Shown here in pieces: positions 1 to 8,283 of a stretch of DNA of 64,000 nt. This stretch comes from Solirubrobacter deserti (lineage in GTDB: Bacteria; Actinomycetota; Thermoleophilia; Solirubrobacterales; Solirubrobacteraceae). The stretch covers positions 372,001-436,000 of the forward strand of contig NZ_QPKJ02000002.1 in NCBI RefSeq assembly GCF_003344625.1. Reading direction: 5' to 3'. The position numbers and the translations under genes were made by a program. The notes beneath the pieces are model-generated. The model was given only the letters and a program-made list of their open reading frames with translations, did no database searches and was not told where the DNA came from. Numbering within the stretch: position 1 is the stretch's first letter; every line of letters starts with the position of its first letter.

Positions 1-184
1 CGGCATCGCCGCCGGGCGCAGCAACGCCGACATCGCCGCCCACCTGCACCTGGAGGAGAGCACCGTCAAGAGCCACGTGGGGCGCATGCTCGCCAAGCTC
101 GAGCTCACCAGCCGCGTCCAGGCGGTGATCTTCGCCTACGAGACCGGCCTGGTCGCACCGGGCACCGCGCGCGAGTTGCCCTAG
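1..184 (+). CDS. LuxR-family regulator, C-terminal HTH (5' truncated by window edge)
   Basis: Only the last 60 codons are inside the window; the reading frame is open from base 2 and ends at TAG 182-184. The translation contains a GerE/LuxR helix-turn-helix: an [20 protein letters not shown] stretch followed by [11 protein letters not shown], typical of the recognition helix that binds DNA in NarL/FixJ-type regulators. Since the N-terminal part is missing, it cannot be said whether this was a phosphorylated response regulator or another LuxR type. The next gene starts about 10 bases downstream, so the two may be co-transcribed. Confidence 0.85.
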   Translation, partial: GIAAGRSNADIAAHLHLEESTVKSHVGRMLAKLELTSRVQAVIFAYETGLVAPGTARELP

Positions 185-194
185 GGTGGGTGCC

Positions 195-1193
195 ATGGAG
201 GGTTCACAGCGGTTCGGCGTGCGCGGCGACTCACCCGGCCATGCCGGGATCGGCGGGACGTTCGCCGGCCGCCGGCTGGTGCTCGATGCCGAAGGGCTCG
301 AGGGGGTCGACGTGGCGGTCGTCGGCGCGCCGTTCGACGACGGCACGTCCAACCGGCCGGGCGCGCGGTTCGGCCCGCGCGCGATTCGCGCCGCCGACGA
401 CGGCGGGCACGCCGGGCGCCCGCACCTCGGCACCGGGCTGGACCCGTTCGCCGTGTTCGAGGTGATCGACCACGGCGACTGCACCGTCGCCCCCGCCGAT
501 CTGGAGCGCTCGCACGAGCACCTCGCGGACGTCCTGCGCAGCGTCCTCGCGGCCGGCGCCGTGCCGCTCGTGCTCGGCGGTGACCACTCGCTGTCGTTGC
601 CGACCCTGCGCGTGCTCTCAGAACGGTATGGCCGCGACGGGTACGCCGTCGTGCACTTCGACACCCACGCCGACACCGCCGCCGAGCTCTACGGCGTGCG
701 GATCTCCCACGGCACGCCGTTCCGCGTCGCGGTCGAGGAGGGCTACCTGGACGGCCGTCGCGCGGTCCAGATCGGCCTGCGCGGCACGTGGCCGGGCCCG
801 GACGACTTCACCTGGATGCGCGAAGCCGGCTTCCGCTGGCACACGATGGACGAGATCGAGGAGCGCGGCCTGCACCGCGTCCTCGACGACGCGATCGCGC
901 ACGTGGCCGGCGCGGCGCCGCGCGTCTACCTCACCGTCGACGTCGACGTCCTCGATCCGGCCTTCGCGCCCGGCACCGGCACACCCGAGCCGGGCGGGCT
1001 CTCCACCCGCGAGCTGCGCGGGGCGTTGCGCCGGGTGGCCTCCGAGCTGGAGATCTGCGCCGCCGACGTCGTCGAGGTGTGCCCGCCGTTCGACGTGGCC
1101 GGAATCACCGCGCTGGCCGCCGAGCGGATCGCGCTCGACATCCTCACCGGTATGGCGTCCAGGCGGGCGTCATCTTCGGCTGGGCGACGGTGA
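195..1193 (+). CDS. Ureohydrolase (agmatinase/arginase family)
   Basis: A 332-residue protein of the binuclear manganese ureohydrolase family, which removes urea (or a related group) from agmatine, arginine or guanidino acids. The three metal motifs are all present: GGDHS near residue 130, DTHAD near 157 and DVDVLDP near 250, followed by the usual GTGTPEPGG turn. This resembles SpeB-type agmatinases more than arginases, but substrate cannot be fixed from sequence; guanidinobutyrase or guanidinopropionase are alternatives. ATG 195 is preferred because a purine-rich AGGGTGGG lies just upstream; an in-frame GTG at 186 would add three residues. No polyamine genes are beside it. Confidence 0.88.
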   Translation: MEGSQRFGVRGDSPGHAGIGGTFAGRRLVLDAEGLEGVDVAVVGAPFDDGTSNRPGARFGPRAIRAADDGGHAGRPHLGTGLDPFAVFEVIDHGDCTVAPADLERSHEHLADVLRSVLAAGAVPLVLGGDHSLSLPTLRVLSERYGRDGYAVVHFDTHADTAAELYGVRISHGTPFRVAVEEGYLDGRRAVQIGLRGTWPGPDDFTWMREAGFRWHTMDEIEERGLHRVLDDAIAHVAGAAPRVYLTVDVDVLDPAFAPGTGTPEPGGLSTRELRGALRRVASELEICAADVVEVCPPFDVAGITALAAERIALDILTGMASRRASSSAGRR

Positions 1194-1556
1194 CCGGTCG
1201 GACGGTGGACACTGCGCTCGTGCCCATCGACGAGTAGGCCCTCGTGACGGCAGGAGTGGACACGGCCGTCAAGACGGGTGCCGGTCCGGTCGAAGTTGCG
1301 GGAGGGGGACTCGATGCCGGCGCATATCCAAGTTCGCGCGGAGGCGTGAGTTGTACGAGAGCCGGGATCGGTACGGACCGGGCTGTGGCTCCGCCGAGCT
1401 GCGTTCGTCCTGACCGCTCCCGCGGGCTCCCACTCGAGCTCTTCGAACTTCCTCGAACTGTTTGGAACCAACGGCGCTCATCGCGATTCTCTCGTTCCGC
1501 AGTCGTCGGCTCGCGAGCCGACGACAGACCGAGATCAACGGAACGGGAGACCGATC
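1194..1556. other. Intergenic leader region
   Basis: A 363-base stretch between the ureohydrolase and a secreted protein. No convincing gene was seen in it. It carries the direct repeat TCGAACT (twice, about 1443-1460) and the nested inverted repeats described separately at 1493-1545, so its right half probably holds the promoter and leader of the downstream secreted protein. Confidence 0.5.
1493..1545 (+). promoter_or_regulatory. Nested inverted repeats in leader of secreted protein
   Basis: A perfect 24-base palindrome lies at 1502-1525 (left arm GTCGTCGGCTCG, right arm its exact complement). It is enclosed by a second inverted repeat, CGTTCCG at 1493-1499 and CGGAACG at 1539-1545. The structure ends 11 bases before the ATG at 1557, so it could be an operator for a dimeric repressor or an mRNA hairpin close to the ribosome binding site. 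What binds it is unknown. Confidence 0.5.
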
Positions 1557-1928
1557 ATGAACTTGACACGGAAGGCTTTGGTCGCCGCAGTCACCGTTGC
1601 AGCGACCGCCGTCCCGGTGGCCGGCCACACTGCCGCGGCCGCCCAGGCCCCCGCCCTAAGCACGGCCCCGCCCGCGACGATCACCTCGTTCGCTGCCGGC
1701 CCGGCCGCTTCCACGAGCACGCGCGTCCCCGCCGCGCGGCGCGCATGCGGCTTCGTCGGCGGCGAAACGTACCGCCATTGCGCAACGCGGGGGCGCGTCC
1801 TCATCGACGCCGAGAACATCTGGGGGACGACCTACAGGAACATCTGCGTCAAGCCCGGGGACACGCACCTCGGATACCTGTCGTACTGGGTGATCGCCTA
1901 CGCGTGGTACATCGGCAGGACCTGCTGA
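1557..1928 (+). CDS. Small secreted Cys-containing protein (possibly DUF6355-like)
   Basis: A 123-residue protein with a clear signal peptide (MNLTRKALVAAVTVAATAVP then an Ala-rich cleavage zone near residues 28-31), hence exported. The mature part has four cysteines (RRACGF, YRHCAT, NICVKPGD, GRTC) that could form two disulfides. The arrangement CGF...HC...CVKPGDT.LG...YIGRTC recalls the short secreted DUF6355 proteins of actinobacteria, but this match is from memory and tentative. GGGAGA precedes ATG 1557 by about 7 bases. The upstream palindrome suggests specific regulation. No enzymatic motif is visible. Confidence 0.72.
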   Translation: MNLTRKALVAAVTVAATAVPVAGHTAAAAQAPALSTAPPATITSFAAGPAASTSTRVPAARRACGFVGGETYRHCATRGRVLIDAENIWGTTYRNICVKPGDTHLGYLSYWVIAYAWYIGRTC

Positions 1929-2200
1929 CGACACGGATCAGCCTCTAGTGCTCGAGTAATCCGAGGAGCGCCTTGCCGCGCGACGAGCCCTGCAACTTCC
2001 AAAGCGTCGAGGTGGGAGGTCGCGGGAGCTCGGACCCGCGTCGAGCGCCCGCGCCTTCCCGAGCGGGACCGTCGGGAGCGGGTAGGGCGTGCGACGCGAG
2101 CCTCACCCGCGACCGAATGATCAACGACGCAGCGCGCAAACACAACGGGCTCGGGTAGGACGCAGATGCGACGTCGCACCGCCAAACGTAGGAGGCTCAC

Positions 2201-2332
2201 ATGCAGACCGTCTCAGTGCCCGTCCCCGATCCGGCTCCGCCGCAGCCGTACCCGGGAGAGCCCGTTCCTGACCCGACGCCGCCGAACCCCGGGCCGCCCA
2301 CGCCCCCTGGCCCAGACCCGGTACCCGGCTGA
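2201..2332 (+). CDS. 43-residue proline-rich micro-protein
   Basis: This short frame begins at ATG 2201, five bases after a perfect GGAGG Shine-Dalgarno at 2191-2195, and stops at TGA 2330-2332. The product is nearly half proline and has imperfect repeats of the type PVPDP/PPNPGPP (MQTVSVPVPDPAPPQPYPGE at the start, GPDPVPG at the end). It has no signal peptide, cysteine or membrane segment. The strong ribosome site argues for real translation. A function is not recognised; it may be a flexible polyproline peptide or ligand for a partner protein. It lies convergent to the Rieske gene. Confidence 0.5.
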   Translation: MQTVSVPVPDPAPPQPYPGEPVPDPTPPNPGPPTPPGPDPVPG

Positions 2333-2378
2333 GGTCGCGCTGGCGAGCTGGCCTCGTCGTGGCGCTCGGTGACGCTGC

Positions 2379-2828
2379 TCACCGGAGCCAGATCGCGCCC
2401 TCCCGGACCGTGACCGGGTACGTCTTGAGCCGCGCCATCTCGCCGAACCCTCGTACCGCGGCGGAGTAGGGCTTGAAGCCGAACACGCGTCCCTTCGGCC
2501 CCGACGTCATCGAACCGCTGTGGACATTGAAGCGAGCGCGGTGCCACGGGCACTCGAGGCAGCCGTCCTCGGTCACCTGGCCGCGGCCCAGCTTGGCGAA
2601 CTGGTGCCGGCAGACGTTGGAGACCGCGAACGGCTCGCCGCCGGCCATGCCCACCGCCAGCACGCCGTGCTCAGCGGTCCGCACCTCGACGACGCCCCGG
2701 TCGCCGAGCGCGTCGATGTCCACGAGGCGGTCCCCGGCGGCCACTCGCAGCTCACCGTGCGTGACGGGCGGCAGCGCGCCCGCGGTCGGCACGGCGCGTC
2801 CTTCGGGTTCGTTGCGCAGAAGTCCCAT
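2379..2828 (-). CDS. Rieske [2Fe-2S] domain protein
   Basis: A 149-residue protein with a complete Rieske cluster site: CRH at residues 73-75 and CPWH at 93-96, the C-x-H...C-x2-H pattern that binds a [2Fe-2S] cluster through two Cys and two His. The size and lack of membrane segment suggest a soluble ferredoxin-like Rieske protein that passes electrons to an oxygenase or acts as a small redox protein, rather than a bc1 subunit. The N-terminal 25 residues are outside the domain. No oxygenase partner is adjacent, so its electron acceptor is unknown. The 240 bases to its right hold nothing recognised. Confidence 0.88.
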   Translation of the reverse strand: MGLLRNEPEGRAVPTAGALPPVTHGELRVAAGDRLVDIDALGDRGVVEVRTAEHGVLAVGMAGGEPFAVSNVCRHQFAKLGRGQVTEDGCLECPWHRARFNVHSGSMTSGPKGRVFGFKPYSAAVRGFGEMARLKTYPVTVREGAIWLR

Positions 2829-3068
2829 GCCCGACGTACGCGCGCGAGGCGATCGTATCGCCGACGCCTGTCTTAGATGCGACGGCGGCCCAGCGTGGGC
2901 CGTGGGTCACCGTGACGACCAGCATCAACGTGTCCGAGCCATAGCCCAGTTGATCTGGGGTGCATACCTCGCGTTCGCGAGCTCGATCGTGCTCGCTGTC
3001 GCCGCAGGTCCGGCCTCGAGGAGCAGCCGCGAGGTGCTCGCGTAGTCCCTGCGTGGGCTGTTCCCGGC

Positions 3069-3602
3069 CTAGAGCGGCTCCGGCTGGGGGAGGCGTAGCT
3101 CCATGAACCGCGCGATGCCGTCGACCGCAGCGATGCCGTCGAACTCGCGGCCGGCGTAGGGATCGTGGTCGACAAAGCCGGCGCTCGCATAGAGTCCGTG
3201 CGCCTCAGCCATCCAGGGTGCCGTCTCGAGACGCAATCGCGTCAAACCCGCTCGCTGGGCGTCGCCGATGAGCGCGCTGAGCACAGCGCGCCCGATCCCC
3301 CGCCGGCGCGCCGCCGGCTCGACGTACATGCGCTTGATCTCGCCCACCCCGTCGCCGAGGTGCCGGAGAGCTCCGGTCGCGCTCGCCTGTCCGTCAACCT
3401 CCGCCACGTAGAGCACGTTCGGCGCGTCCAGAAGCGGCTCGATCTCGGTCAGCAGGTCCGCGCCCGGCGCGAGCTCGGCCAGGACGAGGCCATACTCGCG
3501 CTGCGCCCGTTCGGCCACGGCGGCTCCGTAGGCCGCGAGCAGCGCCTCGACGGCGCTCAAGTCGTCGCGCCGCGTGAGCCTGCGCAAGTCGACGACGGTC
3601 AC
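3069..3602 (-). CDS. GNAT family N-acetyltransferase
   Basis: A 177-residue protein with a GNAT fold. The acetyl-CoA binding motif A is visible as IKRMYVEPAARRRGIGRAVL, followed by RLETAPW and a LYASAGFVDHDPY segment that is typical of the C-terminal half of small-molecule acetyltransferases. The substrate is unknown. GTG 3602 is chosen because it overlaps the TGA of the upstream cupin gene (GTGA), indicating translational coupling; a much longer open frame continues upstream but is an antisense shadow. Co-transcription with the cupin gene is likely. Confidence 0.85.
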   Translation of the reverse strand: MTVVDLRRLTRRDDLSAVEALLAAYGAAVAERAQREYGLVLAELAPGADLLTEIEPLLDAPNVLYVAEVDGQASATGALRHLGDGVGEIKRMYVEPAARRRGIGRAVLSALIGDAQRAGLTRLRLETAPWMAEAHGLYASAGFVDHDPYAGREFDGIAAVDGIARFMELRLPQPEPL

Positions 3603-3991
3603 GGCTGGGACCCGGAGATCGGGGCGATCATCTCGACGCCGCGGCGCGCGACGAGCTCGAGCGCATCGCGCATCGTCGACTCGGTCAGGGCCCCGGCCGG
3701 AGCGACGCGCTCGAACGGCTCGCCCGGCGTGTGCACGACGAGGGCCGGGGCCGCGGCGCTCGACGCGCGGATCGTGCGTGACTGGCCGGCCGGGATGGGC
3801 GCGACCGCTCGGGCCGCGCCGGTGCTGTGTTGCACGGTCCCGCCTTCGTCGGCGCTGTAGAACGCGACTTCTCCGTCGAGTGCGCCGTGGCGCTCGTTGG
3901 CAGCGTGGCGCTGCATGAGCGGTGGGCCACTGTCGACCTCGGTGGCGAACAGCGCGCCGGTGCGAGCGCGCGCGATGCTGAGCGTGTCCAT
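3599..3991 (-). CDS. Cupin-domain protein with eroded metal site
   Basis: A 130-residue single-domain protein. The segment SGPPLMQRH...LDGEVAFY...VAPIPAGQSRTIR...ALVVHTPGEPFERV follows the two cupin motifs, and the helical end LELVARRGVEMIAPI matches the tail of many actinobacterial small cupins. The usual HxH metal ligands of motif 1 appear reduced (MQRH), so metal binding and catalysis are doubtful; it may be a binding protein. ATG 3991 starts the recognisable domain, without a strong Shine-Dalgarno. It overlaps the downstream GNAT gene by four bases. Confidence 0.6.
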   Translation of the reverse strand: MDTLSIARARTGALFATEVDSGPPLMQRHAANERHGALDGEVAFYSADEGGTVQHSTGAARAVAPIPAGQSRTIRASSAAAPALVVHTPGEPFERVAPAGALTESTMRDALELVARRGVEMIAPISGSQP

Positions 3992-4299
3992 ACGCCGCCT
4001 GACGCCGGGACCCCGCCCGGTATGCCCGGACTTCCGCCCGGTTGCTGGCCCTGCGCCTCGTGAAAGGTGCGGCACCGCCCCGATAACGAGGTGTAGTCGC
4101 CCGGGACGTCCAGCGGCCCGACGCGGACGTGCACATTCTGCTGTACAGTAGTGCCCAACGTAATGGCCACCACCTCTCCGTTTTCTGCCGTGCGCCGCGC
4201 CCGCGCCGGTGAAGGGCCCGCGCTCGCCGCATGCCGGCGTCAACGATCTCCTGCCGCGCGTCCCGGCCTGGAGATGAGCTCGGAGCGGGGACCGGTTCG
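3992..4299. other. Divergent intergenic region
   Basis: About 308 bases between the leftward cupin-GNAT pair and the rightward regulator pair. Open frames here lack start signals and similarity. A small dyad centred on CTGTACAG lies near 4138-4145 and could be an operator in this divergent promoter region. Nothing else is recognised. Confidence 0.4.
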
Positions 4300-4881
4300 G
4301 TGACACAGCCCAGCGTGCTCGTCGCCGATCACACCGGCACGCTCGCGACCATGGTGGAGCCCGGGGCCGTCCTCGCGGCCGATGCCGACGCCGCGGTCGA
4401 GACCGCGCGCGCCCGGCGAGCGAACGTTGCGGTGGTGCACGCCGACCTGCCGCCGGAGGGTGGCGTGGCCGCCGTTTCCCGCCTCTCGAAGCTCAAGGTC
4501 GCGGTCGTGCTCGTCGGGGCGGGCCCGGGCGGGCCGGCCGCCGCGCTGCGCGCCGGAGCGCGGGCCGTGATCGACACAGCGGACAGCGGGCTGCTCGAGC
4601 TTGCCCTCGCCGCGGCGCGTGCGGGAGAGCTGTTCGTTGCTCCGGCGCCTGACTTGCAGGCGCTGCTGTCGCCCGGCAACGACCCGTTCCCGGGACTGAC
4701 ACCGCGCGAGCGCGACGTGCTCGCGCAGCTCGCGGCGGGTGCCGATCCGCCGCGGGTGGCGACGCGGCTCGGGCTTGCCCCCAAGACAGCCCGCCGGCAC
4801 GTGCGCGCGGTCCTGGAAAAGGTCGGCGCGCCCGATGTCGCGACCGCCGCGCGGCTGGCGCGCGGTGCCGGGCTCGGGTGA
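4300..4881 (+). CDS. LuxR-type response-regulator-like protein 1
   Basis: A 193-residue protein with a short receiver-like N-terminal half (SVLVADHTGTLATMVEPGAV then NVAVVHADLPPEGG) and a C-terminal LuxR HTH (LTPRERDVLAQLAAG, then PKTARRHVRAVLEKVG). An aspartate sits roughly where the phosphoacceptor should be (HADLP), but the receiver is compact and Ala/Gly-rich. GTG 4300 is used; GGGGA lies 9 bases upstream. Its TGA overlaps the GTG of the next, paralogous gene, so the pair is co-translated. No sensor kinase is adjacent. It likely binds DNA in response to a signal that cannot be named. Confidence 0.8.
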   Translation: MTQPSVLVADHTGTLATMVEPGAVLAADADAAVETARARRANVAVVHADLPPEGGVAAVSRLSKLKVAVVLVGAGPGGPAAALRAGARAVIDTADSGLLELALAAARAGELFVAPAPDLQALLSPGNDPFPGLTPRERDVLAQLAAGADPPRVATRLGLAPKTARRHVRAVLEKVGAPDVATAARLARGAGLG

Positions 4882-5468
4882 GGTCGGCCGTGCACTCGGT
4901 GCTGGTCGTCGACCCCTACCCGCTCTTTCGGCGCGGTCTGGAGCAGCTCGTCCACGAACATCCCGCACTCGTCCTGGCGGCAGCCGGGCCGGCCGTCGAC
5001 CCGAGCGTGGACGCGGACATCGCGGTGCTCGGTCTGGGCGACGGCCTGGCCAAGGTGGCCGCGCGGCTGCCCGTGCTCGTGTTGCTCGACGATCCCGCGC
5101 CGGGTGCCGCGGTCCGGATGCTGCGCACGGGAGCGTCGGGCGTCCTGCACCGCGGCGCCGAGCCGGCGGCGGTCGCCCGAGCGCTGGTCGCGGTTGCGCG
5201 GGGCGCGGCCGTCGCCGGGCCGCGCGTGGCGGAGCACCTGGCCCGCCCGCGCGACCGTGCCGACGCGGCGTTTCCGACGCTCACGCCGCGCGAGCGCGAC
5301 GTGCTCGAACAGCTCGCGCTCGGTTCCACCAATGGCCACATCGCACGTTCGCTCGGGCTCTCGGCGAAGACCGTGCGCAACCACATGTCAAGCATCTGCA
5401 GCAAGCTGCGTGTGCTGGATCGCGCCCAGGCGGCGCTTGCGGCACGCGACGCCGGCCTGGGCGCCTGA
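4878..5468 (+). CDS. LuxR-type response-regulator-like protein 2
   Basis: A 196-residue paralogue of the preceding gene. The N-terminus SVLVVDPYPLFRRGLEQLVH is typical of NarL/FixJ receivers, but where the phosphoacceptor aspartate is expected the sequence reads IAVLGLGDG, so normal phosphorylation is doubtful. The C-terminal HTH is intact (TPRERDVLEQLALGSTNGHI, then SAKTVRNHMSSICSKL). Start GTG 4878 overlaps the previous stop (GTGA). The pair may act as a heterodimer or as phosphorylation-independent regulators. Confidence 0.8.
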   Translation: MRSAVHSVLVVDPYPLFRRGLEQLVHEHPALVLAAAGPAVDPSVDADIAVLGLGDGLAKVAARLPVLVLLDDPAPGAAVRMLRTGASGVLHRGAEPAAVARALVAVARGAAVAGPRVAEHLARPRDRADAAFPTLTPRERDVLEQLALGSTNGHIARSLGLSAKTVRNHMSSICSKLRVLDRAQAALAARDAGLGA

Positions 5469-5822
5469 GCGCTCACGCCGACGGCCAACAGGCGGCTCGT
5501 GCTGCCGTAGGCGAAGCTCTCGGCCGGTGAGGCGTCGACCCGGGCGCGCCGGCTCGGCGCGGCGGTGGCGCACGTCCGTGCTCGGCCGCAGTCACGCGCT
5601 GAGCGCGACCGCCGGGCTTCAGCGCCAGGACGAACCGGCCGACGCAGCGTCCACAGCGACGCTCGCGACCACCGCCCGCAAGCGGCCTGATCGCGGTCCG
5701 GCGTCGTCGTGCGGCGCCGGACCAAGCCATGGACGGCCCGCACATCTCGCGCTGGCTCGCCGCCCTTAGGCGCGGCGGCTCGACCACGTCATGCCCGCAC
5801 GAACGTGTGCGACGCTTGACAC
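5469..5822. other. Intergenic stretch, nothing recognised
   Basis: About 354 bases between the second LuxR-like gene and the broken phosphotransferase gene. No frame has a plausible start and coding pattern, and no RNA structure was recognised. Confidence 0.4.
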
Positions 5823-6820
5823 GTGGGCAGTCAATCGACTCCGTCCGTCGGCGAGCCGGCTACCGATCCCACCCTGCTGAGGACGCTGGCGGCCGCCGGT
5901 CTGCCGGCAACCGGACGCTTTCTTCGAAAGGCCGGGTGGGTTAGTCGAGTGTGGGTCGGCGACGAGTACGTCGTACGACTGAGCAACGGACAGTTCCGAG
6001 ACGCGTATCGCCACGAGGCTACGGTCGTCAACCTGCTCGCCGGCAGCGAGGTCCCACACGCCCGGCAGCTCGCCCACGGCGACGGCCCGGATGGGTCGTG
6101 GTCTGTCACTGAACGCCTGCCGGGCCGAACCTTGTACGAGGCAGGCCGGCGGCGGACTCGCACACGCGTCAAGCCATCATCGAGAGCCTCGGCGCTGCGT
6201 TGCGCGTCCTACACCGCGTCCCTGTCCCGGCCGACCTGCTGCCGCCCTGGCTGGCCGACGCGCTCGCCGGCGAGCCGTGGCCGGCGTTCCACCCACCGGT
6301 AGTGAGCGCGGCGCTCCAGCAGGTCGAGGCTGCCCGGCGACTGCCCGATCACGACTCCCGCCTGCTCGCCGACGTCACCGATTGGCTCCAGGAGCGGCTG
6401 ACGTTGTTCGCCGACGACGACCTCGCGCTCGTCCATGGTGATCTACACGGCTCAAACGTGATCGTCCACCAAGGACGCGTCACCGGTCTCATCGACTTCG
6501 CGGAGGCGTTGGCTCAGCCAGCCGACGTCGAGCTCGACACGATCCTGCGCTGGTGCGCGAGGGCGCGAGAGTACCCACCCACACCCGACGAACAAGGGCT
6601 CGACGAGACCACACTCACGGAGGTCCCCAGATGGTTGCACGGCGCGTATCCGGAGCTGTTCGAGCGCGGCCATCTGCGCGAGCGGTTGAACTTCTATGAC
6701 ATGTACGGGGAACTCGCACTGCACGCGCATCACGCTCAACCTCCCGTCCGTGCAGCGGCGCAAGACCGAATCGCTCGCCTGCTTTCCGGCCATAACCACC
6801 TAGATGGACTCGTCTGGTAG
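5823..6820 (+). pseudogene. Aminoglycoside phosphotransferase-family gene, frameshifted
   Basis: Two consecutive frames together make one APH-fold kinase of about 330 residues. The first frame (from GTG 5823) encodes the ATP-binding lobe, ending in SVTERLPGRTLYEAG; the second, one reading frame away, resumes with DSHTRQAIIESLGAALRVLH and carries the catalytic loop HGDLHGSNVI and the metal motif GLIDFAEA. The switch lies near 6145-6160 in the GC-rich run GGCCGGCGGCGG, consistent with a one-base loss. It is therefore a recent pseudogene or a sequencing error; all active-site motifs are otherwise preserved. Relatives phosphorylate small alcohols, sugars or antibiotics; the substrate is unknown. 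Confidence 0.8.
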
Positions 6821-7133
6821 GTCGTCGTCTTCGCGCCTGGGCACAGACCACCGATGGTCGTAGTCGCCGCGGCAGTGTCCTTGCGATCGGCCTCGTGTGA
6901 CGAGCGCATCCCGGCGCACGGTTGACCTGGGCGCAATGGCGTGACGCCGATCCTTTAGGCGGAACGTGGGCACCGGCTGTGGGCGCTGGCACGTGGGTGG
7001 CGATCTTGATCGCCTTGATCGGCTTCGGGGTCCCGTCTTGGATACGGGCCAGCCTATTGGCGCTCATCGCCGGCTACTGCCATGCGCAGCGGATCATTGA
7101 ACGAGCCGCGGTACGAGCTCGCCGCCCAATGGC
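6821..7133. other. Intergenic stretch with possible gene remnant
   Basis: About 313 bases. One frame from 6922 encodes a hydrophobic stretch (TWVAILIALIGFGVPSWIRA) but then runs into the antisense of the S4 gene. It has no clear ribosome site and is treated as non-coding or as a decayed membrane-protein remnant. Confidence 0.35.
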
Positions 7134-7340
7134 TCAGGTGACCCGCACGGACTCGCCGCGCAGCGTCACCACGTCGCCGGCCCGCAACTGCCGCCCGCGC
7201 CGTGTCTCCACCTCACCGTTGACGGACACGACGCCCTCAGCCAGCACGGCCTTCGCGTCGCCGCCCGACTCGACCAGCCCGGCCGCTTTGAGCAGCTGCC
7301 CGAGCCGGATCATCCCGTCCTTCACCTGAAACTCGTCCAC
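7134..7340 (-). CDS. S4-domain RNA-binding protein (YbcJ/RlbA-like)
   Basis: A 68-residue protein that is essentially a single S4 domain: IRLGQLLKAAGLVESGGDAK followed by VSVNGEVETRRGRQLRAGD. The Gly-Gly and the RRGRKL-like motif match the small YbcJ/RlbA family, which binds structured RNA and is linked to ribosome assembly. It is divergent from the LysR gene; the two start codons are only 22 bases apart, so their promoters must overlap. Confidence 0.88.
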   Translation of the reverse strand: MDEFQVKDGMIRLGQLLKAAGLVESGGDAKAVLAEGVVSVNGEVETRRGRQLRAGDVVTLRGESVRVT

Positions 7341-7362
7341 GACCCACCATCATGAACGACCC

Positions 7363-8283
7363 ATGGAGCTGCGCCACCTGCGGTATTTCGTCGTCGTCGC
7401 CGAGGAGCTGCACTTCCGCCGCGCGGCGGAGCGGCTGCACATGTCGCAGCCGCCGTTGAGCCAGCAGATCCGGGCGCTCGAGGAGGAGGTGGGGGCGACG
7501 CTGCTCCTGCGCAACCAACGCCGGGTCGAGCTGACCGCCGCCGGGGTCGTGTTCCTCGAACGCGCGCGCGAGATCCTGGCCGCCGTCGAGGACGCCTCAC
7601 GGCAAGCCAGGCGAGTCCAAAGAGGCGAGGTCGGACGGCTCGCCGTCGGCTTCGTCGGCTCCGCGATGTACTCGTTCGTCCCCGAACTGCTCCGCCGCTT
7701 CAGCGAGCACTCGCCGGACGTGTCCCTGCGCCTGCACGAGATGGGCACGACCGAGCAGCTGCGCCAGCTCGAGGACGGCCGGCTCGACGTCGGCTTCCTC
7801 AGGGCAGCCCGGTCGCGCCCCGAGCTGAAGATCGAGAACGTCGCCGAGGAGCCCGTGATCGCGGCCCTGCCCGACCTGCACCCGCTCGCCGCCAAGCAGC
7901 ACCTGACGCTCCAGGACCTCGAGAACCAGCCGCTGATCCTGCTCACGAGCAACGTGGCGCCCGGCCTGAGATCCGCCCTGCAACCCGCGATCGACCGCCT
8001 CGGCGGCGACGACACGATCGTGCAGGAGGTGCAGGAGATGCAGACCGTGATCGGGCTCGTGGCTGCGGGCGTGGGCATCTCGCTCGTGGCGGAGTCGGTG
8101 AGCGAGCTGGTCCGCGTCGGCGTGACCTACCGGCCGCTGAGCGGGTGGGCGCCGAACCTGCGGCTGGACATGGCGTGGAGGGCGGCGGACGAATCGCCGC
8201 TGGTCGCCACGTTCATCACGATGGCGCGCGCGGTGGCCCCCGCCGAAGGAGAGAGAGGTCGGCGGGGGCCAGCGCTACGTTGA
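7363..8283 (+). CDS. LysR-family transcriptional regulator
   Basis: A 306-residue LysR protein. The N-terminal winged HTH is textbook (MELRHLRYFVVVAEELHFRR, then SQPPLSQQIRALEEEVGATL), and residues 90-300 form the periplasmic-binding-protein-like effector domain (GRLAVGFVGSA, then VAAGVGISLVAESV). LysR regulators usually control a divergent or nearby operon on binding a small co-inducer. Candidate targets are the divergent S4 gene or the downstream MetE-core operon beginning at 8445, about 160 bases on. The subgroup resembles the BenM/CatM/CbnR class in its HTH wording, which would fit aromatic metabolism, but this is inference. Confidence 0.93.
   Translation: MELRHLRYFVVVAEELHFRRAAERLHMSQPPLSQQIRALEEEVGATLLLRNQRRVELTAAGVVFLERAREILAAVEDASRQARRVQRGEVGRLAVGFVGSAMYSFVPELLRRFSEHSPDVSLRLHEMGTTEQLRQLEDGRLDVGFLRAARSRPELKIENVAEEPVIAALPDLHPLAAKQHLTLQDLENQPLILLTSNVAPGLRSALQPAIDRLGGDDTIVQEVQEMQTVIGLVAAGVGISLVAESVSELVRVGVTYRPLSGWAPNLRLDMAWRAADESPLVATFITMARAVAPAEGERGRRGPALR

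Noticed and set aside
4128-4155. CTGTACAG dyad as a LexA or BlaI box
   Set aside because: Neither the actinobacterial LexA consensus nor a TACA-N2-TGTA BlaI box is matched well enough.
3685-4173. Alternative N-terminus for the cupin protein in another frame
   Set aside because: Its end is out of frame with the cupin domain and no clear slip site was found, so a frameshifted longer cupin is not supported.
6922-7329. Possible small membrane protein overlapping the S4 gene
   Set aside because: Hydrophobic start is suggestive, but the second half is only the antisense of the S4 gene and no ribosome site is seen; described as a possible remnant.
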